This document shows positions 17,129 through 26,109 of a stretch of 64,000 nt of DNA, piece by piece. The notes under the pieces are model-generated. The model saw only the letters and a program-made list of their open reading frames with translations, did no database searches and was not told the DNA's origin. The stretch is from Nesterenkonia salmonea. Its GTDB lineage: Bacteria > Actinomycetota > Actinomycetes > Actinomycetales > Micrococcaceae. A program made the position numbers and the translations under genes. The stretch covers positions 1 through 64,000 of the forward strand of contig NZ_VAVZ01000008.1 of the NCBI RefSeq assembly GCF_005771525.1, read 5' to 3'. Numbering within the stretch: the stretch's first letter is position 1; the number at the start of each line of letters is the position of its first letter.

Positions 17129-18361
17129 TCAGGCGAGAGACGTGATTTCATAGGTATGACCTGCCTCGCGCAGCCGCTCAACGAGAAGGTTACCGAGGGC
17201 GGTCGCCGGGGTCAGCGATCCTGTGGCGGGCGGCAGACGGTCGCCGTCCAGGGCAAGTGAGAGGGCTGTCTCCCCGGCCATCACGGCGGTCGCGGCGTAA
17301 CCCGGATCGCCGGGTCCGGCTGCGATGGCCCGATAGCGCTGGCCGCTCTCCGTGGAAGCAGTCACCTGGGAATGGAACCAGCCTGAGCGCCGCGCGGCCT
17401 CGCTCGGGCCTGCACCGGGCGACGGAAGGACACGGCCCAGTAATTTCCTCGTTAAGGGTAGAGCCAGTGCGGCTCCGAACAGCCGCAGGCCAAGCGCCGT
17501 CGCCCCGGCGGTGACGGCACCGACCGGCCCTCGCCCCATACCCATCACTTCGCCGTACCGCAGAGACCTACCGTAGGCCCAACCCTGCAGGGCATTGCTG
17601 CGACGTACGATCCGCGTATTCACAGACGCCATGATGAAGGGCGCGGCCCACGGGCCGTCATCCGAACGGCCGACCCAACCCAGATCTGGAGGCTGCTGGG
17701 TCGCGGGCTCCGCCGTCCGATCTGGACTGAGGGAGTAGGGATCGCCCGCAAGCGATCGCAGCACAGGGTCCGTCCGGATACCGTCGAGCTGCCCACGCAT
17801 GGACTCGATGGTGCCGCCGCTGAAACCGCCCTTCGCCCTGGCCACGAGCTGCACTTCGGTCAGTCCGCCCGCGCCATCAGCCTGCGCGGCCTGGTGCAGA
17901 AGAAGCACCGCGAGGTCCGAGGGGACGGAATCGTATCCGCACGCATGGACGATCCGTGCACCTGTAGTCCTCGCAAGGGCATCCCAACGGTCTATCGCTT
18001 CACGGACAAAGGACACCTCTCCCGTCAGGTCCCCGTAGTGGGTGCCGGCGCGGGCACACGCCTCGACAACCGGCAGCCCATATTTCGCGTAGGGGCCCAC
18101 CGTGGTGAAGAGAACTCTGGTGCCCGTGGCCATGGCTGCGAGCGAGTCAGGGCGCTGCGTATCGGCCTCAATGATGGCCCAGTCATGAGCGGCGACGGGC
18201 AGTCTGGACCGTACGGCTTCGAGCTTGACCCTCGACCTCCCCGCGAGTCCCACTCGCAGGTCCGGTGGAGCGTGGTGCGCAAGGTATCCGGCAATGAGCT
18301 CCCCGACAAAGCCGGTCGCACCAAAGAGGACGAGGTCGTGGTCGCGCGTTGGGGACTCCAT
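17129..18361 (-). CDS. Saccharopine dehydrogenase NADP-binding family protein (trans-acting enoyl reductase-like)
   Basis: 410 residues from the ATG at 18361. The N-terminal Rossmann motif is L-F-G-A-T-G-F-V-G, followed by G-L-A-G-R-S and the G-P-Y-A-K-Y-G motif near residue 85. It also has H-A-C-G-Y-D-S-V-P-S-D near 130, typical of the mycobacterial trans-acting enoyl reductase/saccharopine dehydrogenase-like group. The substrate is unknown. The gene sits alone between two copies of the ychF 3' end, suggesting that it arrived by recombination. Confidence 0.75.
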   Translation of the reverse strand: MESPTRDHDLVLFGATGFVGELIAGYLAHHAPPDLRVGLAGRSRVKLEAVRSRLPVAAHDWAIIEADTQRPDSLAAMATGTRVLFTTVGPYAKYGLPVVEACARAGTHYGDLTGEVSFVREAIDRWDALARTTGARIVHACGYDSVPSDLAVLLLHQAAQADGAGGLTEVQLVARAKGGFSGGTIESMRGQLDGIRTDPVLRSLAGDPYSLSPDRTAEPATQQPPDLGWVGRSDDGPWAAPFIMASVNTRIVRRSNALQGWAYGRSLRYGEVMGMGRGPVGAVTAGATALGLRLFGAALALPLTRKLLGRVLPSPGAGPSEAARRSGWFHSQVTASTESGQRYRAIAAGPGDPGYAATAVMAGETALSLALDGDRLPPATGSLTPATALGNLLVERLREAGHTYEITSLA

Positions 18362-18416
18362 GCCGGCAGTCTTCCACAGCAGGGGCCGGACCGGCACCGG
18401 GTAGTGCGTGCACATG

Positions 18417-18440
18417 GTCGACTTCAAGTTCAACGTCTAG
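18417..18440 (+). repeat. Direct repeat copy 2: relic of a ychF 3' end
   Basis: Reads in frame as V-D-F-K-F-N-V-stop without any gene attached. The two differences from copy 1 are synonymous, as expected for a tail from a related strain's ychF rather than a recent local duplication. It lies 56 bases upstream of the ATG at 18361 on the other strand. Confidence 0.8.
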
Positions 18441-18521
18441 CTCAACCAGTTTCGAGACGACCCCTGCTCAACGAACCGACTCGTTCTGCTTTAACTGCCG
18501 GACGTGATCTACGCTTTACCT

Positions 18522-19175
18522 ATGACGAATCTTCAGGGTGCGGTTGTTCTGGTAGTCGGCGCTTCTGGCGGACTCGGCTCGCGAATCGCCGATCAGTTGG
18601 AGAGTAAGGGTGCAATTGTTGCCCGGTCCTCGAGGTCGGCCGGGCACGACCTACGTGAACCCTCTGTGATTCGCCAGGTGCTAGAAGCCACGAATTCGGA
18701 GCACGGACGTCTCGACGGCCTTGTGGTTGCGTCCGGGGTCGTCGCCTTCGGACCTGCTTCCGAGCTTGAAGCAGCGACGGTCGATGAACTGTTCGCCGTG
18801 AACACGACCAGCGCGATTCAGCTCATCAGTCAGAGCCAGCCCTACCTCGCGACCTCGGCAGAGGACGGCCGTGAGCCCTTCGTGGTGACGCTGAGCGGCG
18901 TCGTCGCTGAGACACCTGTCGCTGGAGTGGCAGCATATTCGGCGTCGAAAGCCGGGCTCGCTGCCTTCGTTGTCGCAGCGGCGCGCGAATACCGTCGCGC
19001 AGGCATCCGACTCGTGGACGCCCGTCCTGGCCACACCGGCACATCACTGTCGGAGCACCCGATCGCTGGTTCAGCGCCGCGTTTCGGAGAGCCGCTGGAT
19101 CCGGATCACGTTGCGGCACGGATCGTCACTGCGATCGTCGATGGAGAGAAGGACCTCCCCAGCACGGCCTTCTGA
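18522..19175 (+). CDS. SDR-family NAD(P)-dependent oxidoreductase
   Basis: 217 residues from the ATG at 18522; a GTG at 18504 is the alternative. Cofactor motif V-V-G-A-S-G-G-L-G near residue 12 and the catalytic Y-S-A-S-K near residue 140. The usual Asn-Ala-Gly segment is replaced by V-A-S-G. A classical short-chain dehydrogenase acting on an unknown carbonyl or alcohol. It converges with the SCO1664 gene. Confidence 0.85.
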   Translation: MTNLQGAVVLVVGASGGLGSRIADQLESKGAIVARSSRSAGHDLREPSVIRQVLEATNSEHGRLDGLVVASGVVAFGPASELEAATVDELFAVNTTSAIQLISQSQPYLATSAEDGREPFVVTLSGVVAETPVAGVAAYSASKAGLAAFVVAAAREYRRAGIRLVDARPGHTGTSLSEHPIAGSAPRFGEPLDPDHVAARIVTAIVDGEKDLPSTAF

Positions 19176-19196
19176 ATACCCGTGGCAGTGACCATC

Positions 19197-19964
19197 TCAG
19201 AAGAGTGGCCAGGGAACAGCTGACGTATCAGGGGCGGGAGTAGGAAAGCGCTCTGCCAAGCGCAACGTAGTGCAGCGAGCAGCGAGCGATTCGATTTCCT
19301 CTGTGCTGAGCAGTTCCTCAAGGTCTCGCCCCAGGTCACCGTTGAGTCCTTCGCTGAGACGATCAATGCCGTCGAGCTCACCGGGGGTCAGAGCCTCGTC
19401 TAGCCACCCCCAAAGGACCGTGCGCAGCTTGTAGTCACTGTGGAAAGTCAGCCCATGGTCCACGCCGTGCCGGTGACCATCCGGCATGGCCAAAATGTGG
19501 TCGCCTTTGCGGTCGGCGTTGTTCGCGACGATGTCGAACAAGGTCATGCGTCGAAGCGGTGGTGAATCTTCATGGATGAGGGTGACCATCCGTCCGTTTT
19601 GGTCCCGTCCCTCGAGAACGTGTTTCCAGCCCGCTTCCGGCACCTGATCCGATGCGACGAGGTCCACAGCGTTCTGTTTGGGGTCCTGCTCCTGCCAGAG
19701 CTGCACCATTCCTTCGCCCAAAGGACCATCGCGCAGCCAGGTGCGCGGAACGACGCCCCAGCCCAAGGTTTCTGAGACCAGGTAGGCGGCCATCTCCCGG
19801 TGCGCCAAGCTTCCGTCGGGAAAGTCCCATAGCGGAGTTTCGCCGGCTATCGGCTTGTAGACCACGGCCACATCTCCGATGTTCCCCACAAACGTTGCGT
19901 TAGAAGCTGTCCTGATGCGGCCGGTGAGAGTCAGCTCGGCGGCCGCGAGGTCCGTCGCCGACAT
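19197..19964 (-). CDS. SCO1664-family protein (PI3/4-kinase-like fold)
   Basis: 255 residues from the ATG at 19964, which overlaps the upstream stop in TGATG. Recognisable features are V-V-Y-K-P-I-A-G-E-T-P-L-W-D-F near residue 35, L-A-H-R-E-M-A-A-Y, then D-I-V-A-N-N-A-D-R-K-G-D-H and V-D-H-G-L-T-F-H near residue 180. That combination is the atypical kinase-like SCO1664 family, nearly always found beside DUF3090 and a phosphomutase in actinomycetes. Function unknown; a link to mycothiol or cysteine metabolism has been suggested only by gene neighbourhood. Confidence 0.85.
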   Translation of the reverse strand: MSATDLAAAELTLTGRIRTASNATFVGNIGDVAVVYKPIAGETPLWDFPDGSLAHREMAAYLVSETLGWGVVPRTWLRDGPLGEGMVQLWQEQDPKQNAVDLVASDQVPEAGWKHVLEGRDQNGRMVTLIHEDSPPLRRMTLFDIVANNADRKGDHILAMPDGHRHGVDHGLTFHSDYKLRTVLWGWLDEALTPGELDGIDRLSEGLNGDLGRDLEELLSTEEIESLAARCTTLRLAERFPTPAPDTSAVPWPLF

Positions 19965-20527
19965 CAGTCCTCGGGAAAGGCGCAGGTGTGCCCGTCTGCG
20001 TCCATCGGATAACCGCACAGTGTGCACGCCGGGCGCCCAGCGCCCACCACCTCGCGAGTGCGCTTGGCGAATGCACGGGCGGTACCTACAGGCATTCGCA
20101 GCACCAGCATTTCTGTCTCCTCGGGGCTGTCTGCATCATGCGATTCGTCGTCGTCGTCGTCATCGTCGGCGTCCGAGATGGGGTATGCCTCTACCACGAC
20201 CTGGGCCACAGTTGGGTCCCAGCCAAGGCTCATGGCACCGGTGCGGAAATGCTCCGCAACGTCATCGAGCCCGTCATTGTCGACCAGCTCAATGGGAGTA
20301 TTTGTGGGAACGCTGAAGGGGTTCCCTTTGACGGTGATGAGCTGGTCGAGGATTTCGTCGATCTTCTCCGCGAGCAGAGCTGACTGCTGCTTCTCGAGCG
20401 CAATGCTCACCACCCGTTGTCCTGAGCGCACCTGTAAGTAGAACGTACGCGACCCTGGAGGGCCAATGGTGCCAATGACAGCCCGATCAGGCCAGTCAAA
20501 CTCGTGAACACGTGTAGGCATATACAT
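19964..20527 (-). CDS. DUF3090 family protein
   Basis: 187 residues, matching the conserved actinobacterial DUF3090 family: R-T-F-Y-L-Q-V-R near residue 28, V-S-I-A-L-E-K-Q-Q, and the C-terminal C-T-L-C-G-Y-P-M-D near residue 170, which with the following Cys resembles a small metal site. A run of seven Asp residues lies near residue 126. Translationally coupled to the SCO1664 gene through TGATG. Confidence 0.85.
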   Translation of the reverse strand: MYMPTRVHEFDWPDRAVIGTIGPPGSRTFYLQVRSGQRVVSIALEKQQSALLAEKIDEILDQLITVKGNPFSVPTNTPIELVDNDGLDDVAEHFRTGAMSLGWDPTVAQVVVEAYPISDADDDDDDDESHDADSPEETEMLVLRMPVGTARAFAKRTREVVGAGRPACTLCGYPMDADGHTCAFPED

Positions 20528-20545
20528 ATTCTAGGCGCAGGTGGG

Positions 20546-21238
20546 TCACTGCGCTTTGTGCCCTGCGCCGCCACCCACAGGGGCATCACCTGATTGGATG
20601 CCTTTCGACAGCCACGAAAGATCACCTGCATCGGTGTTGGTCGCGTGGACGCTGGGCCTGCCAGGGCCGTAGCGCACGATCGATACGGACGCGGGGCCCA
20701 CGTTGATGCGTTGGAACAGGTCAAGGTGCATGCCGAGCGCGTCGGCGAGTATCGACTTGATGATGTCTCCGTGACTGACGGCGACCCACACGGCTTCAGG
20801 CCCATGCTCGGCCTCGAAAGCGGCGTCGTGCCGGCGAATCGCGGCCACCGCTCGGGATTGCATCGCGGCCATAGATTCGCCCTCAGGGAAGACGACGGCC
20901 GATGGTTGCGACTGCACTAGCGGCCACAAGTCCTCAGTCGCTAGATCGGTGAGCTTACGGCCCTGCCACTGGCCGTAGTCGCATTCGGTGAGGTCGGCAT
21001 CCACTGGGGTGAACGGCTTACCCGGCTGACGATCGAGGATCTGCTGGGCGGTCTGCTGACAACGCTCCAGGGGGCTAGACACCACCGCAACCAGCGGAAC
21101 GGCCGCAAGTCGGTCTCCAGTGAGAGCTGCTTGGTCACGTCCGATCTCATCCAGGCTGACACCGACGGTCCTGCCGGCCAGCACCCCAGTAGCGTTTGCG
21201 GTGGTGCGGCCGTGCCGCACGAGAATAACTGTCGCCAT
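20546..21238 (-). CDS. MSMEG_4193-family putative phosphomutase
   Basis: 230 residues, histidine phosphatase superfamily: catalytic R-H-G-R-T at 8-12, S-S-P-L-E-R-C near residue 55, E-C-D-Y-G-Q-W near 88 and S-H-G-D-I-I-K near 155. First gene of the three-gene cluster with DUF3090 and SCO1664, 18 bases before the next start. In many relatives mshC follows this cluster; here a convergent SDR gene follows instead. Confidence 0.85.
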   Translation of the reverse strand: MATVILVRHGRTTANATGVLAGRTVGVSLDEIGRDQAALTGDRLAAVPLVAVVSSPLERCQQTAQQILDRQPGKPFTPVDADLTECDYGQWQGRKLTDLATEDLWPLVQSQPSAVVFPEGESMAAMQSRAVAAIRRHDAAFEAEHGPEAVWVAVSHGDIIKSILADALGMHLDLFQRINVGPASVSIVRYGPGRPSVHATNTDAGDLSWLSKGIQSGDAPVGGGAGHKAQ

Positions 21239-21438
21239 GAAGCAAGCTTAACGACCCTCCGTCCTCAGGTATTATGTGGGCAGTGGTCTAAGCCACCGAC
21301 TGCGCTTCCACGTGACTATCGCGTGAATCATTGCGGAGAGCCCTGGATAATGAAGGGCATGTCCGGATGGGGTGCGGCGCACTGATGCGCCAACTTCATT
21401 CCGCAGATCCTGAGCATCTGCTGACGAAAGGACATGTA

Positions 21439-21792
21439 ATGTCGTCAAAGGACGAGAAAAATCTGACGCAGGTCATCGAAAAGATCTCTAAAATGAACGA
21501 ACCGCAACGGTCGGTCATGCATCGCGTTCACAAGATCATCGTTACTGCGGATCCCACTCTGAAGCCGCGAATCTGGTACGGGATGCCCGCCTATGCGCGG
21601 TCGGCGAGCACCCCCGCACTTGTCACCCTGCGCAACGACGAACGTATGAACCTCTCGATCACCGAGAAGCCAGCCTTCAGGCCTGCTGGTGGAGTAGACG
21701 GAGGGCTGATGCCCAGTGCGTGGTACTTCGAAAACGTGGATGATGTCACCGAGAAACGCATCGCTGAGATCATTCGTTCGGTGGCCGATTAA
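21439..21792 (+). CDS. DUF1801-like protein
   Basis: 117 residues from the ATG at 21439, with AAAGGA seven bases upstream. The core P-R-I-W-Y-G-M-P-A-Y near residue 45 and the following short beta-strand pattern match the DUF1801/YdhG-like domain (iron-chaperone frataxin-like fold). The biochemical role is unknown. The 200 bases upstream hold no gene; tattat at 21270-21275 might be a -10 element but lacks a convincing -35. Confidence 0.65.
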   Translation: MSSKDEKNLTQVIEKISKMNEPQRSVMHRVHKIIVTADPTLKPRIWYGMPAYARSASTPALVTLRNDERMNLSITEKPAFRPAGGVDGGLMPSAWYFENVDDVTEKRIAEIIRSVAD

Positions 21793-21896
21793 GCGCTCTA
21801 CGACTAGCCTCCTCTGCGAGTCTGGTCGAGCTCTTCTCATCTCTGCGATCGGCAGGGATACTTGAGTGAACGATTCCTGCCACTGGAGTTATCACG

Positions 21897-22256
21897 ATGC
21901 CCATGCCTGCGCACCACGCCATCAGTTATGTCGAGCTTGGAGTCACCGACCTCGTCTCAACTCGTGCCTTCTATGAAGCCGCTTTCGGATGGGAGTTCAA
22001 CGACTACGGCCCGGCGTACAGCGGGATCAAAGCACCTGACGGAGAAGGCGAGATCGGCGGCCTGAACCCTGCATTTACGTCTAGCGGAGATGGTCCGCTC
22101 GTGTTGCTCTTCTCCGAGGACCTGGATGCGAGTGTTGAAGCCGTGCGGGGCGCGGGCGGAGTGATCGTGGAAGGACCCTACACGTTCCCTGGCGGACGAC
22201 GCTTCGAGTTCACAGACCCGAGCGGGAACCGGTTGGGCGTCTTCGCTGCTGCCTAA
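21897..22256 (+). CDS. VOC-family (glyoxalase/bleomycin-resistance-like) protein
   Basis: 119 residues forming one vicinal-oxygen-chelate module: H-A-I-S-Y-V-E-L-G-V-T-D at the start, R-A-F-Y-E-A-A-F-G-W-E-F near residue 24, and P-G-G-R-R-F-E-F-T-D-P-S-G-N near the end. The Glu/His positions could bind a metal. Substrate unknown. Confidence 0.85.
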   Translation: MPMPAHHAISYVELGVTDLVSTRAFYEAAFGWEFNDYGPAYSGIKAPDGEGEIGGLNPAFTSSGDGPLVLLFSEDLDASVEAVRGAGGVIVEGPYTFPGGRRFEFTDPSGNRLGVFAAA

Positions 22257-22326
22257 CGCCGCTCGGTGGGTCTGCGTTCAGCAGGTGCCAGCGGCGAAGT
22301 ACCACTGATCGAGAGGACGGCGGACT

Positions 22327-22890
22327 ATGGGGACACTGAGCTACACCGCAACCATCTCGCTGGACGGATTCGTTGCCGACGAAGATGGAGACTTCCAGTG
22401 GGCAGCTCCCTACGAAGACGTGTTCGCTTTCCACGTTGACCGTATGAAGGAAGTCTCGACGGAGATTCTCGGGCGCAACACGTACTTACTGATGAAGTAC
22501 TGGGAATCTGAACCCGACGACGGCTCCTGGAGTGATGCAGAGCATGAGTTCGCACGGCGCTGGCTAGAGCTGGAGAGGGTGGTGGTTTCCTCCACATTGA
22601 CGCCTGAGGACCTGGGAGCAAAGCGGATCCGGTTGGTGCGCGACCTCAGCCTGACTCAACTCGAGCAAATCGTGGAGCAGGCATCGGGAGAAGTCGAGAT
22701 CTTCGGCCCGACGACGGCGAGTGCAGCGATCAGAGCCGGGCTGGTGAATGATTTCCGGTTCTTCACCGTCCCACTGGTCACAGGCGGCGGCCTGAGAGCT
22801 CTGCCTGAGGGCGCACACCTGGACTTGCACCTGGTCGAGCACCGCATCTTCACAAACGGGACCGTTTACCACCGTTACCAACCGCACTGA
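22327..22890 (+). CDS. Dihydrofolate reductase-like (RibD C-terminal domain) protein
   Basis: 187 residues beginning Y-T-A-T-I-S-L-D-G-F-V-A-D, the signature of small RibD-C-type reductases. It continues with E-I-L-G-R-N-T-Y near residue 46 and a late G-G-G-L-R-A-L-P. Probably an NADPH-dependent reductase, but many members have no known substrate. Confidence 0.85.
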   Translation: MGTLSYTATISLDGFVADEDGDFQWAAPYEDVFAFHVDRMKEVSTEILGRNTYLLMKYWESEPDDGSWSDAEHEFARRWLELERVVVSSTLTPEDLGAKRIRLVRDLSLTQLEQIVEQASGEVEIFGPTTASAAIRAGLVNDFRFFTVPLVTGGGLRALPEGAHLDLHLVEHRIFTNGTVYHRYQPH

Positions 22891-23126
22891 GACTGGTGCC
22901 GAGAGAGCATTAGCGCCCCGATGACATGCTTGCTGCGCAGGACGAACCACTCGCTCCGTTGTACCTGGTCTTGGATAGTGGATATAGCTACTTCTCCCGG
23001 TCGCCACTGGTAGGGAGTCCAAGCCCTGCCTCATCAGACCATGAGAGGTTGCTATCTTTTTACTTCCGGAAGGTCGGTGGCTCGGCACCAGGAGGGTGCC
23101 CTGGAATATCCACCGAAGATGTCGCA

Positions 23127-23807
23127 ATGACTGTGAACTTGCTTGTGGAGTCGCTCGCTAAACATATCTGCAACCGGCCTAAGAATGAGCGCATTCTCAT
23201 TGGGATCGATGGAGTTGATGGCAGCGGAAAATCGACGTTTGCAGAAAGACTTCACCGGAGTGTTCACCCGTCGCGTCCGGTGCTCTTGATCCATCTCGAC
23301 GATTTTCATAACCCTCGCCACGTCCGGCACGCTCGCGGGCAGCGTTCGCCAATGGGGTTTTGGTTGGACTCCTACAACTACGAGATATTCGAGCAGAGTG
23401 TTATTGCCCCACTCAGTCCGGCGGGCGATGGTCATGTGCTGGGCGGGACATACGACGTCGAGACAGAACAACCGCTGAAGCCTCGGTGGATTGTGGCTCC
23501 AGACAATGCGGTCGTCATCGTCGAGGGTATTTTCCTGCACCGTGACGAGCTGTCATCAGTATGGGAAGTATCTGTGTTTCTCGACGTTCCTTTCGCAGAG
23601 ACAGCCCTTCGCATGGCTCAGCGGGACGGTACCCCATCCGATCCTTCACATCCTCGGATGGTCCGGTATGTCGACGGCCAGCTACTCTACTTTGCGGCGG
23701 CAAAACCCTGGGAACGAGCTACCTGGGTTATCGACAACGCTGATGTGGCTGCCCCTCGAATCATCGCGCCCCACAGTTCATTCGCCGCCCAAGTTTGTCA
23801 GCAGTGA
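23127..23807 (+). CDS. Uridine kinase-like P-loop kinase
   Basis: 226 residues from the ATG at 23127. The frame extends upstream without a start context. P-loop G-I-D-G-V-D-G-S-G-K-S-T near residue 29, then L-L-I-H-L-D-D-F-H-N-P near 60 and V-V-I-V-E-G-I-F-L-H near 130, all as in uridine kinase/phosphoribulokinase-type enzymes. Phosphorylates a nucleoside or similar small hydroxyl compound. Bases 22891-23126 hold no supported gene. Confidence 0.8.
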   Translation: MTVNLLVESLAKHICNRPKNERILIGIDGVDGSGKSTFAERLHRSVHPSRPVLLIHLDDFHNPRHVRHARGQRSPMGFWLDSYNYEIFEQSVIAPLSPAGDGHVLGGTYDVETEQPLKPRWIVAPDNAVVIVEGIFLHRDELSSVWEVSVFLDVPFAETALRMAQRDGTPSDPSHPRMVRYVDGQLLYFAAAKPWERATWVIDNADVAAPRIIAPHSSFAAQVCQQ

Positions 23808-24098
23808 GCCCACCACCTACGGGGCTTCTACGAGGTCGTCGTGCTCACCAGCGAGCCAGCGGTTGAAAGCTGCAAAAAGACCCGGGTGGAACTCTCTGCC
23901 GCCAGTTCTGCCTGAACGGTTCCGACGCCGCGCTCCGGGAAGCTCTCAGCGGCCGTTCGAGTCAGGCGAGCATGTTTGAGATGCTCACGCTCGTTGCTCT
24001 AGCTGCTGGCGGCTCTGGTCCCGACTGTTGGAGTCTCACGGTGTGACAGTCGCAAGGGGGTGCCAAGTCAGTGAGAGATGAAGGCCCCAGCACTGAGG

Positions 24099-24902
24099 TC
24101 AGCCCATCAGGCGCTGCGGCGCCCCAAACACCGTTGTCACGGCAGGTGCGTAGAGCACTGAGTCGGGGGAGCGGTCGGTGATACCGGCGAAACCGGCGGC
24201 AGCCAGCAGCCCGTCTTCGAGGTGTACGAGCTCTGCGTGCTGAAGCGGCCACGGTTCGTGATGGTTGCGGCAGTAGATGGTGCGGCCGCGGTGGCTTTCG
24301 TGAAAACCCCACCGAGCGGTGAGAAACGTAGCGAGCGGGTCCGTGGCCAGTGTCAAGTTCGCGGTCGTATCCTCGCTGGGCCTGACAATGAAGTGGGAAG
24401 CTGCATCAGCCTGGCCGTGGCGCCTGGTGAGGTACGCGACATCGCCGCCGCGCTTCTCCAGCTTCATGGAGGCCCACTGATACCTCAGGCTGAAGGCCGC
24501 CCGGGCCATCAGCACCGGGATCAGATGGGAAGCTTCAAGACTGCGGAAAACGACGCCGCGCCGGCCCTTCTCATCAATGGAGTACAGACGAACATTGACC
24601 TCGGGAAAGTTACCCAGCCAGGGGATGCTGGGGCTGCCGAAGAATGAGCTCTTGGACATCTGAAAACCAATGAGCCCCACCCAGGAACTACCATCCATCA
24701 CGTCAGGCGAGCACCCTGCGGGCATGAATGGGGTGACGAGGCTGGGGTCAACCCTCCAATGCAGGAACGCGACCTCGCTCCAGCGTTGCTGAAGGATTGG
24801 TGAGCTGCCCAGCGCCGGAGCCTCATTTAGTGCCAGCTCGCTCGCGTCCGTCGCACCTTGAGCCGGTGGTCGCTTGGAAAAGTGCTTGGGCAGAATCTTC
24901 AC
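24099..24902 (-). CDS. DUF2071 (YqjF-like) family protein
   Basis: 267 residues. The YqjF pattern is clear: Q-R-W-S-E-V-A-F-L-H-W-R-V-D near residue 40, W-V-G-L-I-G-F near 74, F-P-E-V-N-V-R-L-Y near 100 and G-V-V-F-R-S-L-E-A near 115. A beta-rich cytosolic protein of unknown function (acetoacetate decarboxylase-like fold). The 290 bases downstream (23808-24098) hold no intact gene. Confidence 0.8.
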   Translation of the reverse strand: MKILPKHFSKRPPAQGATDASELALNEAPALGSSPILQQRWSEVAFLHWRVDPSLVTPFMPAGCSPDVMDGSSWVGLIGFQMSKSSFFGSPSIPWLGNFPEVNVRLYSIDEKGRRGVVFRSLEASHLIPVLMARAAFSLRYQWASMKLEKRGGDVAYLTRRHGQADAASHFIVRPSEDTTANLTLATDPLATFLTARWGFHESHRGRTIYCRNHHEPWPLQHAELVHLEDGLLAAAGFAGITDRSPDSVLYAPAVTTVFGAPQRLMG

Positions 24903-25019
24903 GCGACCGCTCTCCAGTTCTCAAGTAGCTCACAGCTATGTTCTTCCAGCATAGGTGCCTAAGGCTGTTTCCATACCGGCAGTCACCTGACGCTAAGGCT
25001 CACGGCACATCATGGTGAC

Positions 25020-25595
25020 ATGAGGCGTAAAGGCAAGACCGGCGGTATCGATCAGGCGATGGCAACCATTCATCGCGCCGACTTCCTGCCTGAAGAGGTG
25101 CGGCACCTGGCTGGCGTAGACGAGGCTCTGCCTATTGGATTCGCTCAGACGAACTCGCAACCGCGCACAGTAAAGGCCATGCTTCGCCTACTCGAGGTGC
25201 ACCCCGGACACAAGGTCCTTGACGTGGGCGCGGGGTCAGGGTGGTCTACCGGTCTGCTTGGCCACATCGTGGGAGAGCGCGGCCGCGTGATGGGCGTGGA
25301 GTTACTTCCCGAACTCGTGAGACGGGCCAACGCCGTGTTGGACGCCTATGACATGCCGTGGATCGAGGTAAGGCAAGGAAATCAGGGGAATCTGGGACTG
25401 CGTGAAGAAGCGCCCTTCGACCGTATTCTTGTCTCCGCCGAAGCCGACTACCTACCCGAGTCGCTCATGGAGCAAATGCGTCAGAACGGAATCATGGTGA
25501 TACCCGTTCGCGGTGAGTTACTGCGTGTGGAGAAGCGCCCGGACGACGTCGTAGTCACCAGACACGGCCCTTTCAGCTTTGTCCCGCTGCTGTAA
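25020..25595 (+). CDS. pcm: Protein-L-isoaspartate O-methyltransferase
   Basis: 191 residues. Family motifs are G-F-A-Q-T-N-S-Q-P-R near residue 41, the SAM-binding D-V-G-A-G-S-G-W-S-T near 63 and F-D-R-I-L-V-S-A near 125. Methylates isoaspartyl residues in damaged proteins to start their repair. It converges with arfB, leaving four bases between stops. Confidence 0.85.
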   Translation: MRRKGKTGGIDQAMATIHRADFLPEEVRHLAGVDEALPIGFAQTNSQPRTVKAMLRLLEVHPGHKVLDVGAGSGWSTGLLGHIVGERGRVMGVELLPELVRRANAVLDAYDMPWIEVRQGNQGNLGLREEAPFDRILVSAEADYLPESLMEQMRQNGIMVIPVRGELLRVEKRPDDVVVTRHGPFSFVPLL

Positions 25596-25599
25596 AGAG

Positions 25600-26040
25600 C
25601 TAATCCACACGCGGACGGCGGCGGTTCTGTTTGACCTCGGAGCGCTGGTTTTTTCTTTCAAGCCGGCGGCCGTGTGACCCTCGGGTGCGGCGGGTCGGGC
25701 GCCGGGGGACTGGTGGAACAACAGCCTCGCGCAAAAGCTCAGCCAAGCGATCACGTGCCGCGGTGCGGTTTCGCCGCTGGGACCGGTGCTCAGCAGCGTT
25801 GACAGTCAGGACCGTGCCAGATAAACGTGTAGAGAGCCGGACGAGGACAAGTCTTCGCTGTTCGTCCGTCAGTGCCGATGTTGTGGCGATGTCAAGACTC
25901 AGCTGGACACGAGAATCCGTGGTGTTGACACCCTGACCGCCGGGTCCCGATGCGTGCGAGAACTGCTCGCGCAGCTCACCCGCGGGCACGGTCAGGCCCC
26001 GTGGTGCGCCTGGCCCTGGGGATACGTACAAACTGTCCAC
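25600..26040 (-). CDS. arfB: Alternative ribosome-rescue factor ArfB / peptidyl-tRNA hydrolase
   Basis: 146 residues. The release-factor GGQ loop is S-G-P-G-G-Q-G-V-N-T-T (GGQ at 34-36), the following strand ends in R-V-Q-L, and the C-terminus is a long Arg/Lys tail, as needed to probe the empty mRNA channel. It hydrolyses peptidyl-tRNA on ribosomes stalled without a stop codon. Length fits the family. Confidence 0.9.
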   Translation of the reverse strand: MDSLYVSPGPGAPRGLTVPAGELREQFSHASGPGGQGVNTTDSRVQLSLDIATTSALTDEQRRLVLVRLSTRLSGTVLTVNAAEHRSQRRNRTAARDRLAELLREAVVPPVPRRPTRRTRGSHGRRLERKNQRSEVKQNRRRPRVD

Positions 26041-26109
26041 GCCTTGTAGTCTGCCCTAACCGGAAGGAACCACGCAGGCATCACGGCCAGTTTCGAGGAG
26101 GGTGACATT

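Noticed and set aside
23808-24098. Minus-strand segment ending in a plausible protein tail (F-N-R-W-L-A-G-E-H-D-D)
   Set aside because: The frame is only about 40 codons, blocked upstream by a stop and without a start. At best a relic of a lost gene.
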